DNA of 64,000 nt from Chloroflexota bacterium. GTDB lineage: Bacteria > Chloroflexota > Dehalococcoidia > JACPEP01. Location of the stretch: contig JACPEP010000015.1 of the NCBI GenBank assembly GCA_016183425.1, forward strand, positions 62,001 through 126,000, written 5' to 3'. Below, in pieces: positions 48,100-55,920 of the stretch. The notes beneath the pieces were generated by a model. The model did no database searches and was not told where the DNA came from. It saw nothing but the letters and a program-made list of their open reading frames with translations. The position numbers were made by a program, and so were the translations under genes. Numbering within the stretch: position 1 is the first letter of the stretch; each line of letters starts with the position of its first letter.

Positions 48100-49152
48100 A
48101 TGTCGCCTATCTTGATGGAGCGCTATCGAAGCTTCCTACCGATAACGGAGGCGACCCCCATTATCAGTCTTGGAGAAGGGAACACACCCCTGGTGCGCGC
48201 CATCCGCTTGGAGAAGGAGTTCGGCTGCGGCCAGCTTTATTTCAAGCTCGAGAGCTGTAATCCTACCGGCTCTTTCAAGGACCGGGGAATGGTGGTAGCC
48301 GTGGCCAATGCCATGGAGCGGGGTAATAAAGCTATTGTCTGTGCCTCCACAGGCAACACCAGCGCCGCTACGGCGGCTTACGCCACTCGTTTCGGTCTGA
48401 CGGCGGTGGTGGTGGTTCCCAAAGGGGGACTGGCCACCGGCAAGCTAGCGCAAGCCTTCGTCTTCGGGGCGAAGATCGTGGTCATCGATGGCACTTTCGA
48501 CCGTGCCCTGGATGTGGCCCGAGCCCTGAGCCAGAGACACCCCGTGGTTTTGGTCAACTCTATCAACCCTTACCGCATCCAGGGGCAGAAGACAGCCTCC
48601 TTTGAGATTATCGATGAGCTGGGGGACGCCCCGGATGCCTTTTTTATCCCCGTGGGCAACGCCGGCAACATCTCTGCCTACTGGCAGGGATTTGTGGAGT
48701 ATCACCAGGCGGGGAAGGCTTCCCGCCGGCCGCGCATGATGGGATTTCAGGCGGAGGGTGCCGCCCCCATAGTCCGGGGAACAGCCGTAGCCAATCCTCA
48801 GACTATCGCCTCCGCCATAAGGGTGGGCAATCCGGCTAGCTGGCAGGGGGCGGTGGCGGCCCGGGACGAATCGGAGGGCGTCATCGACTCCGTCACCGAC
48901 GACGAAATCATGGAGGCCTACCGACTAATGGCCATTGCCGAGGGGATCTTCGGGGAGCCGGCGGCCGCCGCCCCCCTGGCCGGGCTGATGAAAATGGCCC
49001 GAAACGGTCATGACTTCTCCCGCCAAAGGGTGGTGTGCGTCGTCACCGGCAGCGGCCTCAAGGACCCGGAGACCGCCCTAAAGTATACCAGCATCCCCAA
49101 GGAGCTACCCCCCGACGTGGCGGCAGTGGAGGCGGCCCTGGGCTGGGGGTAA
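48100..49152 (+). CDS. thrC: threonine synthase
   Basis: The PLP enzyme converts phosphohomoserine to threonine. The catalytic Lys is in NPTGSFKDRGMVVAVA near residue 60, and IVCASTGNTSAATAAYATRFGL is the phosphate-binding Ser/Thr-rich loop. The C-terminal EGIFGEPAAAAPLAGL is typical. The 350-residue length is the short bacterial/archaeal form. No thrB is present next to it; a homoserine kinase must be elsewhere. ATG 48100 is one base after the coiled-coil stop. Confidence 0.95.
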   Translation: MSPILMERYRSFLPITEATPIISLGEGNTPLVRAIRLEKEFGCGQLYFKLESCNPTGSFKDRGMVVAVANAMERGNKAIVCASTGNTSAATAAYATRFGLTAVVVVPKGGLATGKLAQAFVFGAKIVVIDGTFDRALDVARALSQRHPVVLVNSINPYRIQGQKTASFEIIDELGDAPDAFFIPVGNAGNISAYWQGFVEYHQAGKASRRPRMMGFQAEGAAPIVRGTAVANPQTIASAIRVGNPASWQGAVAARDESEGVIDSVTDDEIMEAYRLMAIAEGIFGEPAAAAPLAGLMKMARNGHDFSRQRVVCVVTGSGLKDPETALKYTSIPKELPPDVAAVEAALGWG

Positions 49153-49254
49153 CCTTCCATAATCCAGAACCATATGGTTGACACCGATTGGGCCAAGGAG
49201 ACTCCGGATTGGAAGGGGTTGACCGCCAAAACTCAATAGCGCTAGGAGGTAGAA

Positions 49255-49707
49255 ATGGCAGAGGAATCCATCATCACCCCGGAGATGCGTCAGGCCATCG
49301 GTATGGAGCTGGAGCCGGTGGTCATGGAGGTGGAGAAGGGGCACCTCCGCCGCTTCGCCCAGGCTATCGATGACCCCAACCCCCTGTGGCAAGACGAGGG
49401 ATATGCCCAGGGAACCCGGTACGGCAGCATCATCGCCCCCCCTACCTTTCTGTGCACCCTGCGGCCGGAGGGGCAGGAGCTTCCTTTCCAGAACCCCCTG
49501 AGGCGTCGCCTCAACGGCGGCAACCGTTGGCAGTTCTTCCTCCCCGTCCGCCCCGGCGATGTCATCACCGGCCGGAGCAAGATCTCAGACATCTACGAGG
49601 CGCAAGGGCGGGTGGGGCGACTGCTCTTCATCCTCCGGGAGACTACCTACACCAACCAGCGGGGGGAGTTGGTGGCCCGGCATTGGGGAACCAACATCAG
49701 CTACTAG
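49255..49707 (+). CDS. FAS1-like/MaoC N-terminal-type dehydratase subunit
   Basis: The 150-residue hot-dog protein starts MELEPVVMEVEKGHLRRFAQAIDDPNPLW and includes GSIIAPPTFLC and FLPVRPGDVITGRSKISDIYE. This is the MaoC_dehydrat_N (FAS1-DH) type, which usually pairs with a catalytic MaoC partner. It is followed 19 bases later by the partner. No substrate can be named; the SDR that follows suggests a hydratase/dehydrogenase pair on an acyl-CoA. AGGAGGT (49244-49250) is the binding site. Confidence 0.85.
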   Translation: MAEESIITPEMRQAIGMELEPVVMEVEKGHLRRFAQAIDDPNPLWQDEGYAQGTRYGSIIAPPTFLCTLRPEGQELPFQNPLRRRLNGGNRWQFFLPVRPGDVITGRSKISDIYEAQGRVGRLLFILRETTYTNQRGELVARHWGTNISY

Positions 49708-49726
49708 GGAGAAGACGGAGAAGACC

Positions 49727-50158
49727 ATGAGCGCTATGTTGTACTACGAAGATGTCCACATCGGCGATGAGCTTCCCACGCTGACGAAGCACCCCACCAC
49801 GCAGCAGTTGGTGAAGTACGCCGGCGCCTCCGGAGACTTTTATCAGATCCACTACGATAAGGACTTCGCTTTAGGTCTGGGCTTGCCCGGAGTTATCCTC
49901 CACGGCCTTCTCAAGGCCGCCTTCCTGGGGCAACTCCTCACCGACTGGATAGGAGTGGAGGGGTTCATCAAGGAGTTCGACTGTAGCTACCGGGGCATGG
50001 ATGTCCCTGGACAGCCCCTCTATTGCAAGGGCCGGGTGACCAACAAATTCGAAGAGGGTAATGAGCATTGTATTGAGTGTGATATTTGGACGGAGAACCC
50101 TGGGGGGGAGCATACCACGCCGGGCAAGGCGGTAGTGGTGTTGCCCCGCCGCTCCTGA
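49727..50158 (+). CDS. MaoC-type (R)-specific enoyl-CoA hydratase
   Basis: The 143-residue hot-dog protein has the hydratase-2 motif: YAGASGDFYQIHYDKDFALGLGLPGVILHG with the catalytic Asp and His. It likely forms a heterodimer with the preceding non-catalytic partner. Start ATG 49727. It reverses hydration of an enoyl-CoA. Neighbour genes: SDR dehydrogenase at 50188, 29 bases on. Confidence 0.9.
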   Translation: MSAMLYYEDVHIGDELPTLTKHPTTQQLVKYAGASGDFYQIHYDKDFALGLGLPGVILHGLLKAAFLGQLLTDWIGVEGFIKEFDCSYRGMDVPGQPLYCKGRVTNKFEEGNEHCIECDIWTENPGGEHTTPGKAVVVLPRRS

Positions 50159-50187
50159 CGCGCCCGGTTATCGAGAGGAGAGAGGAT

Positions 50188-51114
50188 ATGGCTGGCATAC
50201 TGGCGGGCAAGGTGGCCGTAATTACCGGAGCGGGGCGGGGCATCGGGCGAGGCATCGCTCTGGCTATGGCTCAGGCCGGAGCTCGGGTGGTGGTCAACGA
50301 TTACGGGGTTCAGGTAAACGGCACCGAGCCCCAGTCAGGCCCCGCCGACCAGGTGGTGGCGGAGATTGTGGGCGCCGGTGGTACGGCCGTGGCCAACTAC
50401 GACTCGGTAGCCACTATGGAGGGTGGCGAAAGGATAATCCAGACCGCCCTGGACCGCTTCGGCGGCATCGATATACTGGTGAACAACGCCGGTATCCTGA
50501 GAGACCGAATGATTTTCAACATGACAGAGGCAGAATGGGACGCCGTCATCGCCGTTCACCTTAAAGGAACCTTCAACTGCACCAGGCATGCCTCTATCCT
50601 CATGCGCCAACAAAAGAGCGGTCGCATCATCAACATAACATCCACATCGGGCCTCGTCGGTAACACTGGTCAGGCCAACTATGGGGCGGCCAAGGCGGGG
50701 ATAATGGGCTTCACCCTGGTGGTGGCCCGGGACCTGGGGGCCTATGGGGTCACCTGTAATGCCATCGCCCCGGGGGCCCAAACCCGAATGACGGAATCGG
50801 TGCCGGATCGGGCCCGCCAGATGCGGGCCATGCGGGCCCTGGCCGGCCGGCCGGCCAGGGGCGGTTTCTTGGCGGAGATGCGGGGACCGGAGTATGTGGC
50901 TCCCCTGGCGGTGTGGCTGGCCAGCGACCAGGCTAAGGACATAAATGGCCAGGTCTTTGGGGTGAGCGGGGGATTGATACAGCTCTACGCCCTCCCGGCT
51001 CCCATCAAAACCATCTTCAAGGAAGGGTTGTGGACGGTGGAGGAGCTTCTGGTCGTTATGCCGGCCACCCTGACCCCCGGCCTGATCAATCCGGCGCCCC
51101 CGGTTTCCAGCTAG
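50188..51114 (+). CDS. SDR-family (3-hydroxyacyl-CoA-type) dehydrogenase
   Basis: The 308-residue protein shows VAVITGAGRGIGRGIALAMAQAGARVVVNDYG (TGxxxGxG), NNAGILRDRMIFNM, and STSGLVGNTGQANYGAAKAGIMG with the Ser and YxxxK. The GILRDR/NYG pattern and GERI-type insert recall the (3R)-hydroxyacyl-CoA dehydrogenases of multifunctional enzyme 2. The C-terminal 50 residues (FKEGLWTVEELLVVMPATL) are an extension. With the two MaoC proteins it can complete a hydration-oxidation step of an acyl-CoA. The 3' end overlaps the convergent acetyltransferase by four bases. Confidence 0.9.
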   Translation: MAGILAGKVAVITGAGRGIGRGIALAMAQAGARVVVNDYGVQVNGTEPQSGPADQVVAEIVGAGGTAVANYDSVATMEGGERIIQTALDRFGGIDILVNNAGILRDRMIFNMTEAEWDAVIAVHLKGTFNCTRHASILMRQQKSGRIINITSTSGLVGNTGQANYGAAKAGIMGFTLVVARDLGAYGVTCNAIAPGAQTRMTESVPDRARQMRAMRALAGRPARGGFLAEMRGPEYVAPLAVWLASDQAKDINGQVFGVSGGLIQLYALPAPIKTIFKEGLWTVEELLVVMPATLTPGLINPAPPVSS

Positions 51115-51689
51115 CCGTCGGGCTGAGGATAAGCCTCCAAAAAGCTGCTTCGCCGCGTCTCCATGAGGATGAAGGTATTCTCTGAGTGACAGACGCGGTC
51201 GTAGGGGACAAAGCCACATCTCTCAAAGCAGCGCTGTGCGGGCAGGTTCCAATCCAGGGTGCGCAGGTAGACCCGATCTAGATTCGTAGTGGTGAATACG
51301 TGGCGGAGAAAGGTGACAACGCTGTCGGTGCCGTAGCCCTGTTTCCAGTAAGCCCGATCCCCGATGAGGATGCCTAGCTGAGCCTGCCTGCGGCGGCGGT
51401 CGATGTCATAGTACATGCAGTTGCCGATGTGGCGCCCGTCCTGGGTATCGATGGCAAAGCGTCGTTGGGAGGGGATGGGGTAGGTCATCTCCCGCACATA
51501 GTGAAGCAAGAACTCGGCGAAGGAGCAGGTGACCGGGCTTACGGCGTCATAGCGGGACAGCTCCGGGTCCTTGCTCCACGTGTAGTCATCCAAAGCATCG
51601 GCTACCAACTTTTCCCTTACGATTATCTTTTCTCCTCGCAGAAGGACATGGCCGTTCTTGGAGAGGGATAGAGCGTCAGCCGACGACAT
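51111..51689 (-). CDS. GNAT family acetyltransferase (RimJ/RimL-like)
   Basis: The 192-residue protein has the GNAT pattern HIGNCMYYDIDRRRRQAQLGILIGDRAYWKQGYGTDSVVTFLRHVFTTTNLDRVYLRTLDWNLPAQRCFERCGFV, with the R/QxxGxG/A acetyl-CoA loop (QGYGTD). It should acetylate an amino group (N-terminal or small molecule). ATG 51689 lies inside the end of the NUDIX gene (overlap 14 bases), so they are coupled; frame extends further up but has no signal. GAGGAAGA before the start fits. Confidence 0.82.
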   Translation of the reverse strand: MSSADALSLSKNGHVLLRGEKIIVREKLVADALDDYTWSKDPELSRYDAVSPVTCSFAEFLLHYVREMTYPIPSQRRFAIDTQDGRHIGNCMYYDIDRRRRQAQLGILIGDRAYWKQGYGTDSVVTFLRHVFTTTNLDRVYLRTLDWNLPAQRCFERCGFVPYDRVCHSENTFILMETRRSSFLEAYPQPDG

Positions 51690-52182
51690 CTTGGTCTTCC
51701 TCGCCCTGGGGTTGGGGCATGAGGTTCTTAGCACGGCGGACTACCGCTGCCTCGTTGGGATAGGTGAGGGATTTGACCGCCTCCTCGGTGGGAAACCATT
51801 CCACCCGATCGAACTCATAGTCGTGGCGGTCTGGGGAGCCCCCTATGGGCACCATAAGGAAGTGGTGCACCCACTTGGAGTAGCGCACCCCTTCTCGGGC
51901 GAACCAGTAGTGGATGGAGCCTATCTTGGCCACTATCTGAACCTCTAGACCCGTCTCCTCCGCCACCTCTCGCAGAGCGGCCTCCTTCAAGCTCTCCCCT
52001 GATTCCGGAGTGCCCTTGGGCAAGCACCAGATCCAGTTTTCCCCCTCTTGGCGGCCGCAGAGAAGCACCTCTACCTGACCATCGCGCACCCGGTGTACCA
52101 CACCACCAGCGGAGACCGCCCGCTGCACCGGTCCCCGAAGACGTGACGACGCTTTCTCAACTTCGGTACTTTTTCTGTCCAT
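51676..52182 (-). CDS. NUDIX hydrolase
   Basis: The protein carries the NUDIX box GTPESGESLKEAALREVAEETGLEVQ after WCLPKG, and ends with EFDRVEWFPTEEAVKSL, which fits a nucleotide pyrophosphatase of the Ap4A/dNTP-sanitising group, though specificity is open. The ATG at 52182 gives 168 residues; an in-frame ATG at 52233 would add 17 residues, and neither has a clear ribosome binding site. It is co-transcribed with the GNAT gene downstream. Confidence 0.85.
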   Translation of the reverse strand: MDRKSTEVEKASSRLRGPVQRAVSAGGVVHRVRDGQVEVLLCGRQEGENWIWCLPKGTPESGESLKEAALREVAEETGLEVQIVAKIGSIHYWFAREGVRYSKWVHHFLMVPIGGSPDRHDYEFDRVEWFPTEEAVKSLTYPNEAAVVRRAKNLMPQPQGEEDQDVVG

Positions 52183-52386
52183 ATTAAACCCGCTGAGCGA
52201 GACTTTGTACCTTTCCCCCCCATTAGCTAACATGGTAGCCGCTTAGACTATGGTACATCCCGGGAGACTTGTCAAGAAAGCTCCTCACGGAAGCCAAGAG
52301 CGCGAATTATGCGGATGTGACGCTCTTGATATGCGCCAGAGCCAGTGATAAGATGCTGTCGAAACAGAATACGGATATAAGGCACT

Positions 52387-52393
52387 GTTAGGC
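52387..52393 (+). other. core-site sequence at the left end of the second cassette region
   Basis: GTTAGGC, a perfect GTTRRRY. No attC arms are seen to its left, so it may be the left border of a cassette insertion in the intergenic DNA upstream of the NUDIX gene, next to an inverted repeat AAGAGCG/CGCTCTT nearby (52291-52330). Confidence 0.4.
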
Positions 52394-52397
52394 TGCT

Positions 52398-52586
52398 ATG
52401 AATCGCTCGGCACTGCTTATAGTGGGATGGATCGAAGAAGTCCCCGGAGTCAATTGCCAGGAAAAAACCTATGAAGAACTGAAAGAAACCTTGGCGGTTA
52501 CGTTAAAAGAGGCGTTGGAATTTAATCGTCAGGATGCGCTAACGGCTGCTGGCAGCGGATACAAGGAAGAAAAAATTGCCGTATGA
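52398..52586 (+). pseudogene. hicB, 3' part (damaged antitoxin gene)
   Basis: VGWIEEVPGVNCQEKTYEEL and KETLAVTLKEALEFNRQDAL are the middle and C-terminal parts of a HicB-like antitoxin. The first eight residues (MNRSALLI) are not HicB-like; the real start lies at 53338, where the 5' part ends in the same 34 bases. The gene is therefore split and rearranged. Confidence 0.7.
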
Positions 52587-52681
52587 AGAGAAGTGAGCTA
52601 CTCTGGTATCTGCGTAGCCGGGGATGTGAGCCTTTGAGAGAAGGTGCTAAACATTCTGAGAAATGGTATGCTGGTAAATGA
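52583..52681 (+). pseudogene. truncated hicA toxin gene
   Basis: ATGA-overlapped with hicB; the 32 codons read like the start of HicA, MKRSELLWYLRSRGCEPL with REGAKHSEKWY, including the catalytic-type His. It stops at TGA 52679-52681, before the beta strands that complete the fold. Probably inactive. Confidence 0.7.
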
Positions 52682-52693
52682 AAAGAGGCCCAT

Positions 52694-52894
52694 ATGGAAG
52701 CACTAATCAACACAAACCAGCTTAAAGAGCTACTTAAAGCAGCCCTTGTGGAAGTACTCGAGGAACAGCGCGATTTGATTCACGATATCGTTGAAGAGGC
52801 TATGGAGGACGTTGCACTCGCCCGTGCAATTGAAGCAGGTAAGAGCACGGAGAACGTGAGTCGAGATGAAGTCTTCAAACTTCTGCAGGGGTAA
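52694..52894 (+). CDS. RelB-like antitoxin
   Basis: The 66-residue protein is helical and acidic, with LKELLKAALVEVLEEQRDLIHDIVEEAMEDVALARAIEAGK, a form common in antitoxins paired with RelE-type toxins. It lies two bases before the toxin start, in the usual order. ATG 52694 has AAAAGAGG upstream. Assignment rests on position and composition more than on a firm motif. Confidence 0.75.
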   Translation: MEALINTNQLKELLKAALVEVLEEQRDLIHDIVEEAMEDVALARAIEAGKSTENVSRDEVFKLLQG

Positions 52895-52896
52895 GC

Positions 52897-53163
52897 GTGA
52901 ACGTCGGATTCAAAGCCAGCTTTGCAAAAGACCTGCAGAATATTATAGAAAAGAGTATATTGAAGCGCATTCAAGAAACTATTGAGCATGTCGAGCAAGC
53001 TCAAAGCCTGCGAGATATTACAAATCTGAAGAAACTGAAGGGCGGGAGTAACTACTACCGTATCAGGGTTGGAGAGTATCGGGTCGGGATAATCGTTGAG
53101 GGCGACGAAGTCTCTTTCGTACGATGCCTCAGCCGAAAAGAAATCTATAGGTATTTCCCCTGA
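52897..53163 (+). CDS. RelE/ParE-type toxin
   Basis: The 88-residue protein is a RelE-fold toxin: MNVGFKASFAKDLQNI, KLKGGSNYYRIRVGEYRVGIIVEGDEVSFVRCLSRKEIYRYFP. The RxxxGxYRVG core and C-terminal RKxxYR match ribosome-dependent mRNA interferases. GTG is the start. The stop TGA (53161-53163) is three bases before the attC-like site. Confidence 0.9.
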   Translation: MNVGFKASFAKDLQNIIEKSILKRIQETIEHVEQAQSLRDITNLKKLKGGSNYYRIRVGEYRVGIIVEGDEVSFVRCLSRKEIYRYFP

Positions 53164-53166
53164 ACC

Positions 53167-53224
53167 GCCTAACACTGGGATGGAGCCGACTCGCTACACT
53201 CGCGGCTCGTCCCGGGCGTTAGAT
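53167..53224 (+). other. attC-like recombination site 4 (short)
   Basis: GCCTAAC (53167-53173) and GTTAGAT (53218-53224) both fit the consensus perfectly. The arms GGGATGG-AGCCG and CGGCT-CGTCCC pair with one extrahelical G. At 58 bp it is a typical short attC. It follows a RelBE-type TA pair. Confidence 0.78.
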
Positions 53225-53337
53225 AGCCGAGTGCATGAGCAAAGCGCCACATCAGCTACGTTGATTACTGGCAGCGATGCGCCGCGCCTGTTGCCCACCG
53301 TAAGCGGCAACAAGCGAAAAACCAGGAGGTAAAAACC

Positions 53338-53419
53338 ATGAAAAACATTTATACGGCTGTCGTAAAAAAGGCAGACGATTGGTGGGTGGGATGGATCGAA
53401 GAAGTCCCCGGAGTCAATT
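53338..53419 (+). pseudogene. hicB, 5' part
   Basis: ATG 53338 after CAGGAGG gives MKNIYTAVVKKADDWWVG and then WIEEVPGVN, a normal HicB-like N terminus. The reading after this point is not HicB-like and runs into the convergent nicotinate phosphoribosyltransferase 3' end. The last 34 bases (53386-53419) are identical to 52422-52455. Confidence 0.75.
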
Positions 53420-53456
53420 TATGGCTCCCAGAGGCACTCGTCAACGAAGGCATCTT

Positions 53457-54452
53457 CTACAGAATGCGCTCCAGGCGAGGGTTGAGGGTCCGGCCCGGGA
53501 TGCGGCCTCGCTTGGCCACGGGGCGGCCCTCTACCTCCTTAAGGTCCCCCGTGAAGTCGATGGGTTTAGCGCCGCTGATATAGCTGCCCACCCCAAAGCC
53601 ATCCACGGGAGCGCCGCTATCGACGAAAAAGCGTATGCGCTCCGGGTCCAGCCCGCCGCTGACGAAGATCTTCACCTCCGGAAAGCCCGCCAGGTTCAGG
53701 CGCGCTCGTACCTCCTTGACCAGATCCGGGGTTACTCGGCCGCGTTCTGAAGGGGTATCCAGGCGGACGCCCTGAAGCTTTCCCTGAAGGGCTTGCGCTA
53801 CCAGCAGGCTCTCCTCCGCTTCGTCTTTGAATGTGTCCACCAGGGAGATACGGGGTACTTCAGGGGGCATATGGCGTTGGAAAGCCAGGGTGGCGGCGAC
53901 GGTATCTCCCATGCAGATGATCAAGGCGTGGGGCATCGTTCCGGCCGCGGCCACGCCCGCTATCTCCGCTCCTTCGATGCTGGAGCAGGATACACAACCC
54001 CCCACTACGGCGGCGTAATCCATGATACCTGCCACTCGAGGGTGGACGTGGCGGGCACCAAAGCTGATAATAGGTACGTCCCCGGCCGCGGCCACACACT
54101 CTCGAGCGGCAGTGGCCCAGCCGCTACAGTGGGACAAAATACCCAAAATGGCCGTCTCATATACGCCATAGCTTTGGTAGGGGGCGGTAATGCGCAGCAC
54201 CACCTCCTTACGGCCCATGGGTTGCCCCTCGGGCAGAGCCCATACTTCCCCGCCTTGAGCGGGCGGCAACACCGCTTCCAGAAGCTCCTTCACCTCCTCC
54301 ATGCCACATAGGATTCCTTCCCGGCTGGAAAAGACCTCCATGGTGGCCACCGGATTGATCCCTTCCTTCTCCAGGATGATCTTGGTGCGGAGGAAGTAGA
54401 TATCAGTAGTCCCGCCGGAGATGACGGCCTGTGGTATTCGGAAGCGAGCCAT
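53457..54452 (-). CDS. pncB: nicotinate phosphoribosyltransferase
   Basis: The enzyme joins nicotinate and PRPP in the Preiss-Handler NAD salvage path. Visible parts: RIPQAVISGGTTDIYFLR, SHCSGWATAARECVAAAG, FGARHVHPRVAGIMDYAAVVGGCVSCSS, LVDTFKDEAEESLLVAQAL, and the C-terminal GGLDPERIRFFVDSGAPVDGFGVGS with the phosphate loop. 331 residues. ATG 54452 is preferred; upstream frame overlaps the pncA stop. The cassette insertion ends 37 bases beyond its stop. Confidence 0.92.
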   Translation of the reverse strand: MARFRIPQAVISGGTTDIYFLRTKIILEKEGINPVATMEVFSSREGILCGMEEVKELLEAVLPPAQGGEVWALPEGQPMGRKEVVLRITAPYQSYGVYETAILGILSHCSGWATAARECVAAAGDVPIISFGARHVHPRVAGIMDYAAVVGGCVSCSSIEGAEIAGVAAAGTMPHALIICMGDTVAATLAFQRHMPPEVPRISLVDTFKDEAEESLLVAQALQGKLQGVRLDTPSERGRVTPDLVKEVRARLNLAGFPEVKIFVSGGLDPERIRFFVDSGAPVDGFGVGSYISGAKPIDFTGDLKEVEGRPVAKRGRIPGRTLNPRLERIL

Positions 54453-54465
54453 GCCCTCTTCCTGT

Positions 54466-54993
54466 CTAGTCCTCAATCTTCACCAGGCGAACGCCCAAGA
54501 TTTTCCCCATATGCTCCAGGGCGAAGCCATGAGCCTCCTCATCGAAGGTGGCCACCCCGTCCACCGGAACCTCCACACGGTAGTCCCGATTGCGGGCATC
54601 GGCGGCGGTGTGAAGAACGCAGATATTGGTACACACCCCGCAGATGACGATCTTTTCCGGCCCCAGTTGCTTAAGGCGCTGTTCCAGGTCGGTGCCGAAG
54701 AAGCCGCTGTAGCGGGCCTTGGGGATCACCTCCCCTGGATAGGAAGCCAGCTCGGGGATCACCTCCGCCTCCACGGTGCCCGCTATGCAGTGAGGGGGAA
54801 ACATCTGGAACTCCAGGTCATCGGGTTTGTGTTGGTCGCATATAAAAAAGATGTGGGAGCCCCGTTTTCTTTCCCTCTCCAGCAGCTTCTGGATACGGGG
54901 GATGATTTGGCGCGCCCTCTGGCCGCAGTAGAGGGGGTATCCCTCTTCGCAGAAGCCCCGAAGCATATCTATTACAAGCACTACGTTAGCCAT
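54466..54993 (-). CDS. pncA: cysteine hydrolase (nicotinamidase-like)
   Basis: Isochorismatase-like fold: LVIDMLRGFCEEGYPLY with the catalytic Asp, HKPDDLEFQMFPPHC with metal-type residues, a Lys in IPKARYSGFFGTDL, and the nucleophilic Cys in ICGVCTNICVLHTAADAR. Adjacent to pncB (13-base gap) it is most simply a nicotinamidase that supplies nicotinate, as in the standard PncA-PncB pair. ATG 54993 is used. Confidence 0.85.
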   Translation of the reverse strand: MANVVLVIDMLRGFCEEGYPLYCGQRARQIIPRIQKLLERERKRGSHIFFICDQHKPDDLEFQMFPPHCIAGTVEAEVIPELASYPGEVIPKARYSGFFGTDLEQRLKQLGPEKIVICGVCTNICVLHTAADARNRDYRVEVPVDGVATFDEEAHGFALEHMGKILGVRLVKIED

Positions 54994-55020
54994 TAAGAAC
55001 ACTTGGGGGCAGTCTTACTA

Positions 55021-55091
55021 GAGGGTGTTTAATTGTCAGGCCGTGTCATTCTGATCGTCAGAGGTGAAGAATGACATCACTAAACACTCTC
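55021..55091. mobile_element. 71-bp MITE-like element
   Basis: Imperfect inverted termini GAGGGTGTTTAATTGTC and, inverted, GAGAGTGTTTAGTGATGTC flank a 35-base core. Part of the right end recurs at 5429-5445, so it is a dispersed element. It lies in the spacer upstream of the pncA start; no gene is present between 55003 and 55212. Confidence 0.65.
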
Positions 55092-55212
55092 GTACCAGCC
55101 CCTTTTCCTTTCTTTTCATTATACTATAGACGGTTTCCCCCGGATAAATGAGGAGGGGCGGCGGCTTCTCCCTGGTGCAAGTTAGAATCAGAAAACAGGA
55201 CTCACCCTATCG

Positions 55213-55908
55213 TCATAAAGCCCTGGTGGCGACCTTCAGGCCATTGATGGACTGCAAAGCCTCCTCCAGGGTCACCACGTCGGCGTACTTGGCGTTCATG
55301 TCGAAAAGGCTTACCAGGTGGGAAAGCTGAAAGCGATCGAAGGTTCCCTCCTCCACCACCACGACTCGGTACCCGTAGGAAAAGGCATCCACCACGGTGG
55401 CCCGTACGCAACCGGAGGTACTGGTGCCCACCACGATGAGAGAGTCTATACCCGAGGCTCGGAGACAGTGCTCCAAAGGGCTGCCAAAGAAGGCGCTGGC
55501 CTTGGTCTTGCGCAGCACCATCTCCCCGGACTGGGGGGCGATGGCCTCCGGAATCTCCTCCGCCTCCAGGTCAAGGGTAGCCTTCCCAATACCCCCCTTG
55601 GTGGAGCCACCGCACCATTGTCGGGTAATGGCATCGCCGGTGGTGAAGACTACGGGCAGTCCAGCGCCCCGACACGCTGCCAGCAGTTTCTTAATGGCCT
55701 CCAGGGCCACCCATCCCGCCTCCCCACAACTGTTCCGGTACTCCTCCACCGCCTCCAGGACCGGTTTCGGGCGGGAACCGACGAAGCTCCGCTTCACATC
55801 TATCACCAGGAGGGCGGGGCGGTCGCCCAGAGGTCGCCGTTTCCCGAAGCCTGCCTTCTGGTGAACCGCCCGGTCGGCCTCAGGAACTATCTCCTGCCAC
55901 GATCTCAT
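55213..55908 (-). CDS. isochorismatase-family cysteine hydrolase (N-carbamoylsarcosine amidase-like)
   Basis: The 231-residue protein starts RSWQEIVPEADRAVHQKAGFGKRRPLGDRPALLVIDVKRSFVG, the typical N-carbamoylsarcosine amidase/maleamate amidohydrolase beginning, with the catalytic Asp in LLVIDVKRSF, KTKASAFFGSPLEHCLRA and the Cys in LIVVGTSTSGCVRATVVDAFSYGYR. It hydrolyses an amide or ester of a small metabolite; the companion UbiD enzyme 12 bases upstream suggests aromatic/N-heterocycle breakdown. Substrate not provable. Confidence 0.88.
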   Translation of the reverse strand: MRSWQEIVPEADRAVHQKAGFGKRRPLGDRPALLVIDVKRSFVGSRPKPVLEAVEEYRNSCGEAGWVALEAIKKLLAACRGAGLPVVFTTGDAITRQWCGGSTKGGIGKATLDLEAEEIPEAIAPQSGEMVLRKTKASAFFGSPLEHCLRASGIDSLIVVGTSTSGCVRATVVDAFSYGYRVVVVEEGTFDRFQLSHLVSLFDMNAKYADVVTLEEALQSINGLKVATRAL

Positions 55909-55920
55909 GGCCTCCTCCTC

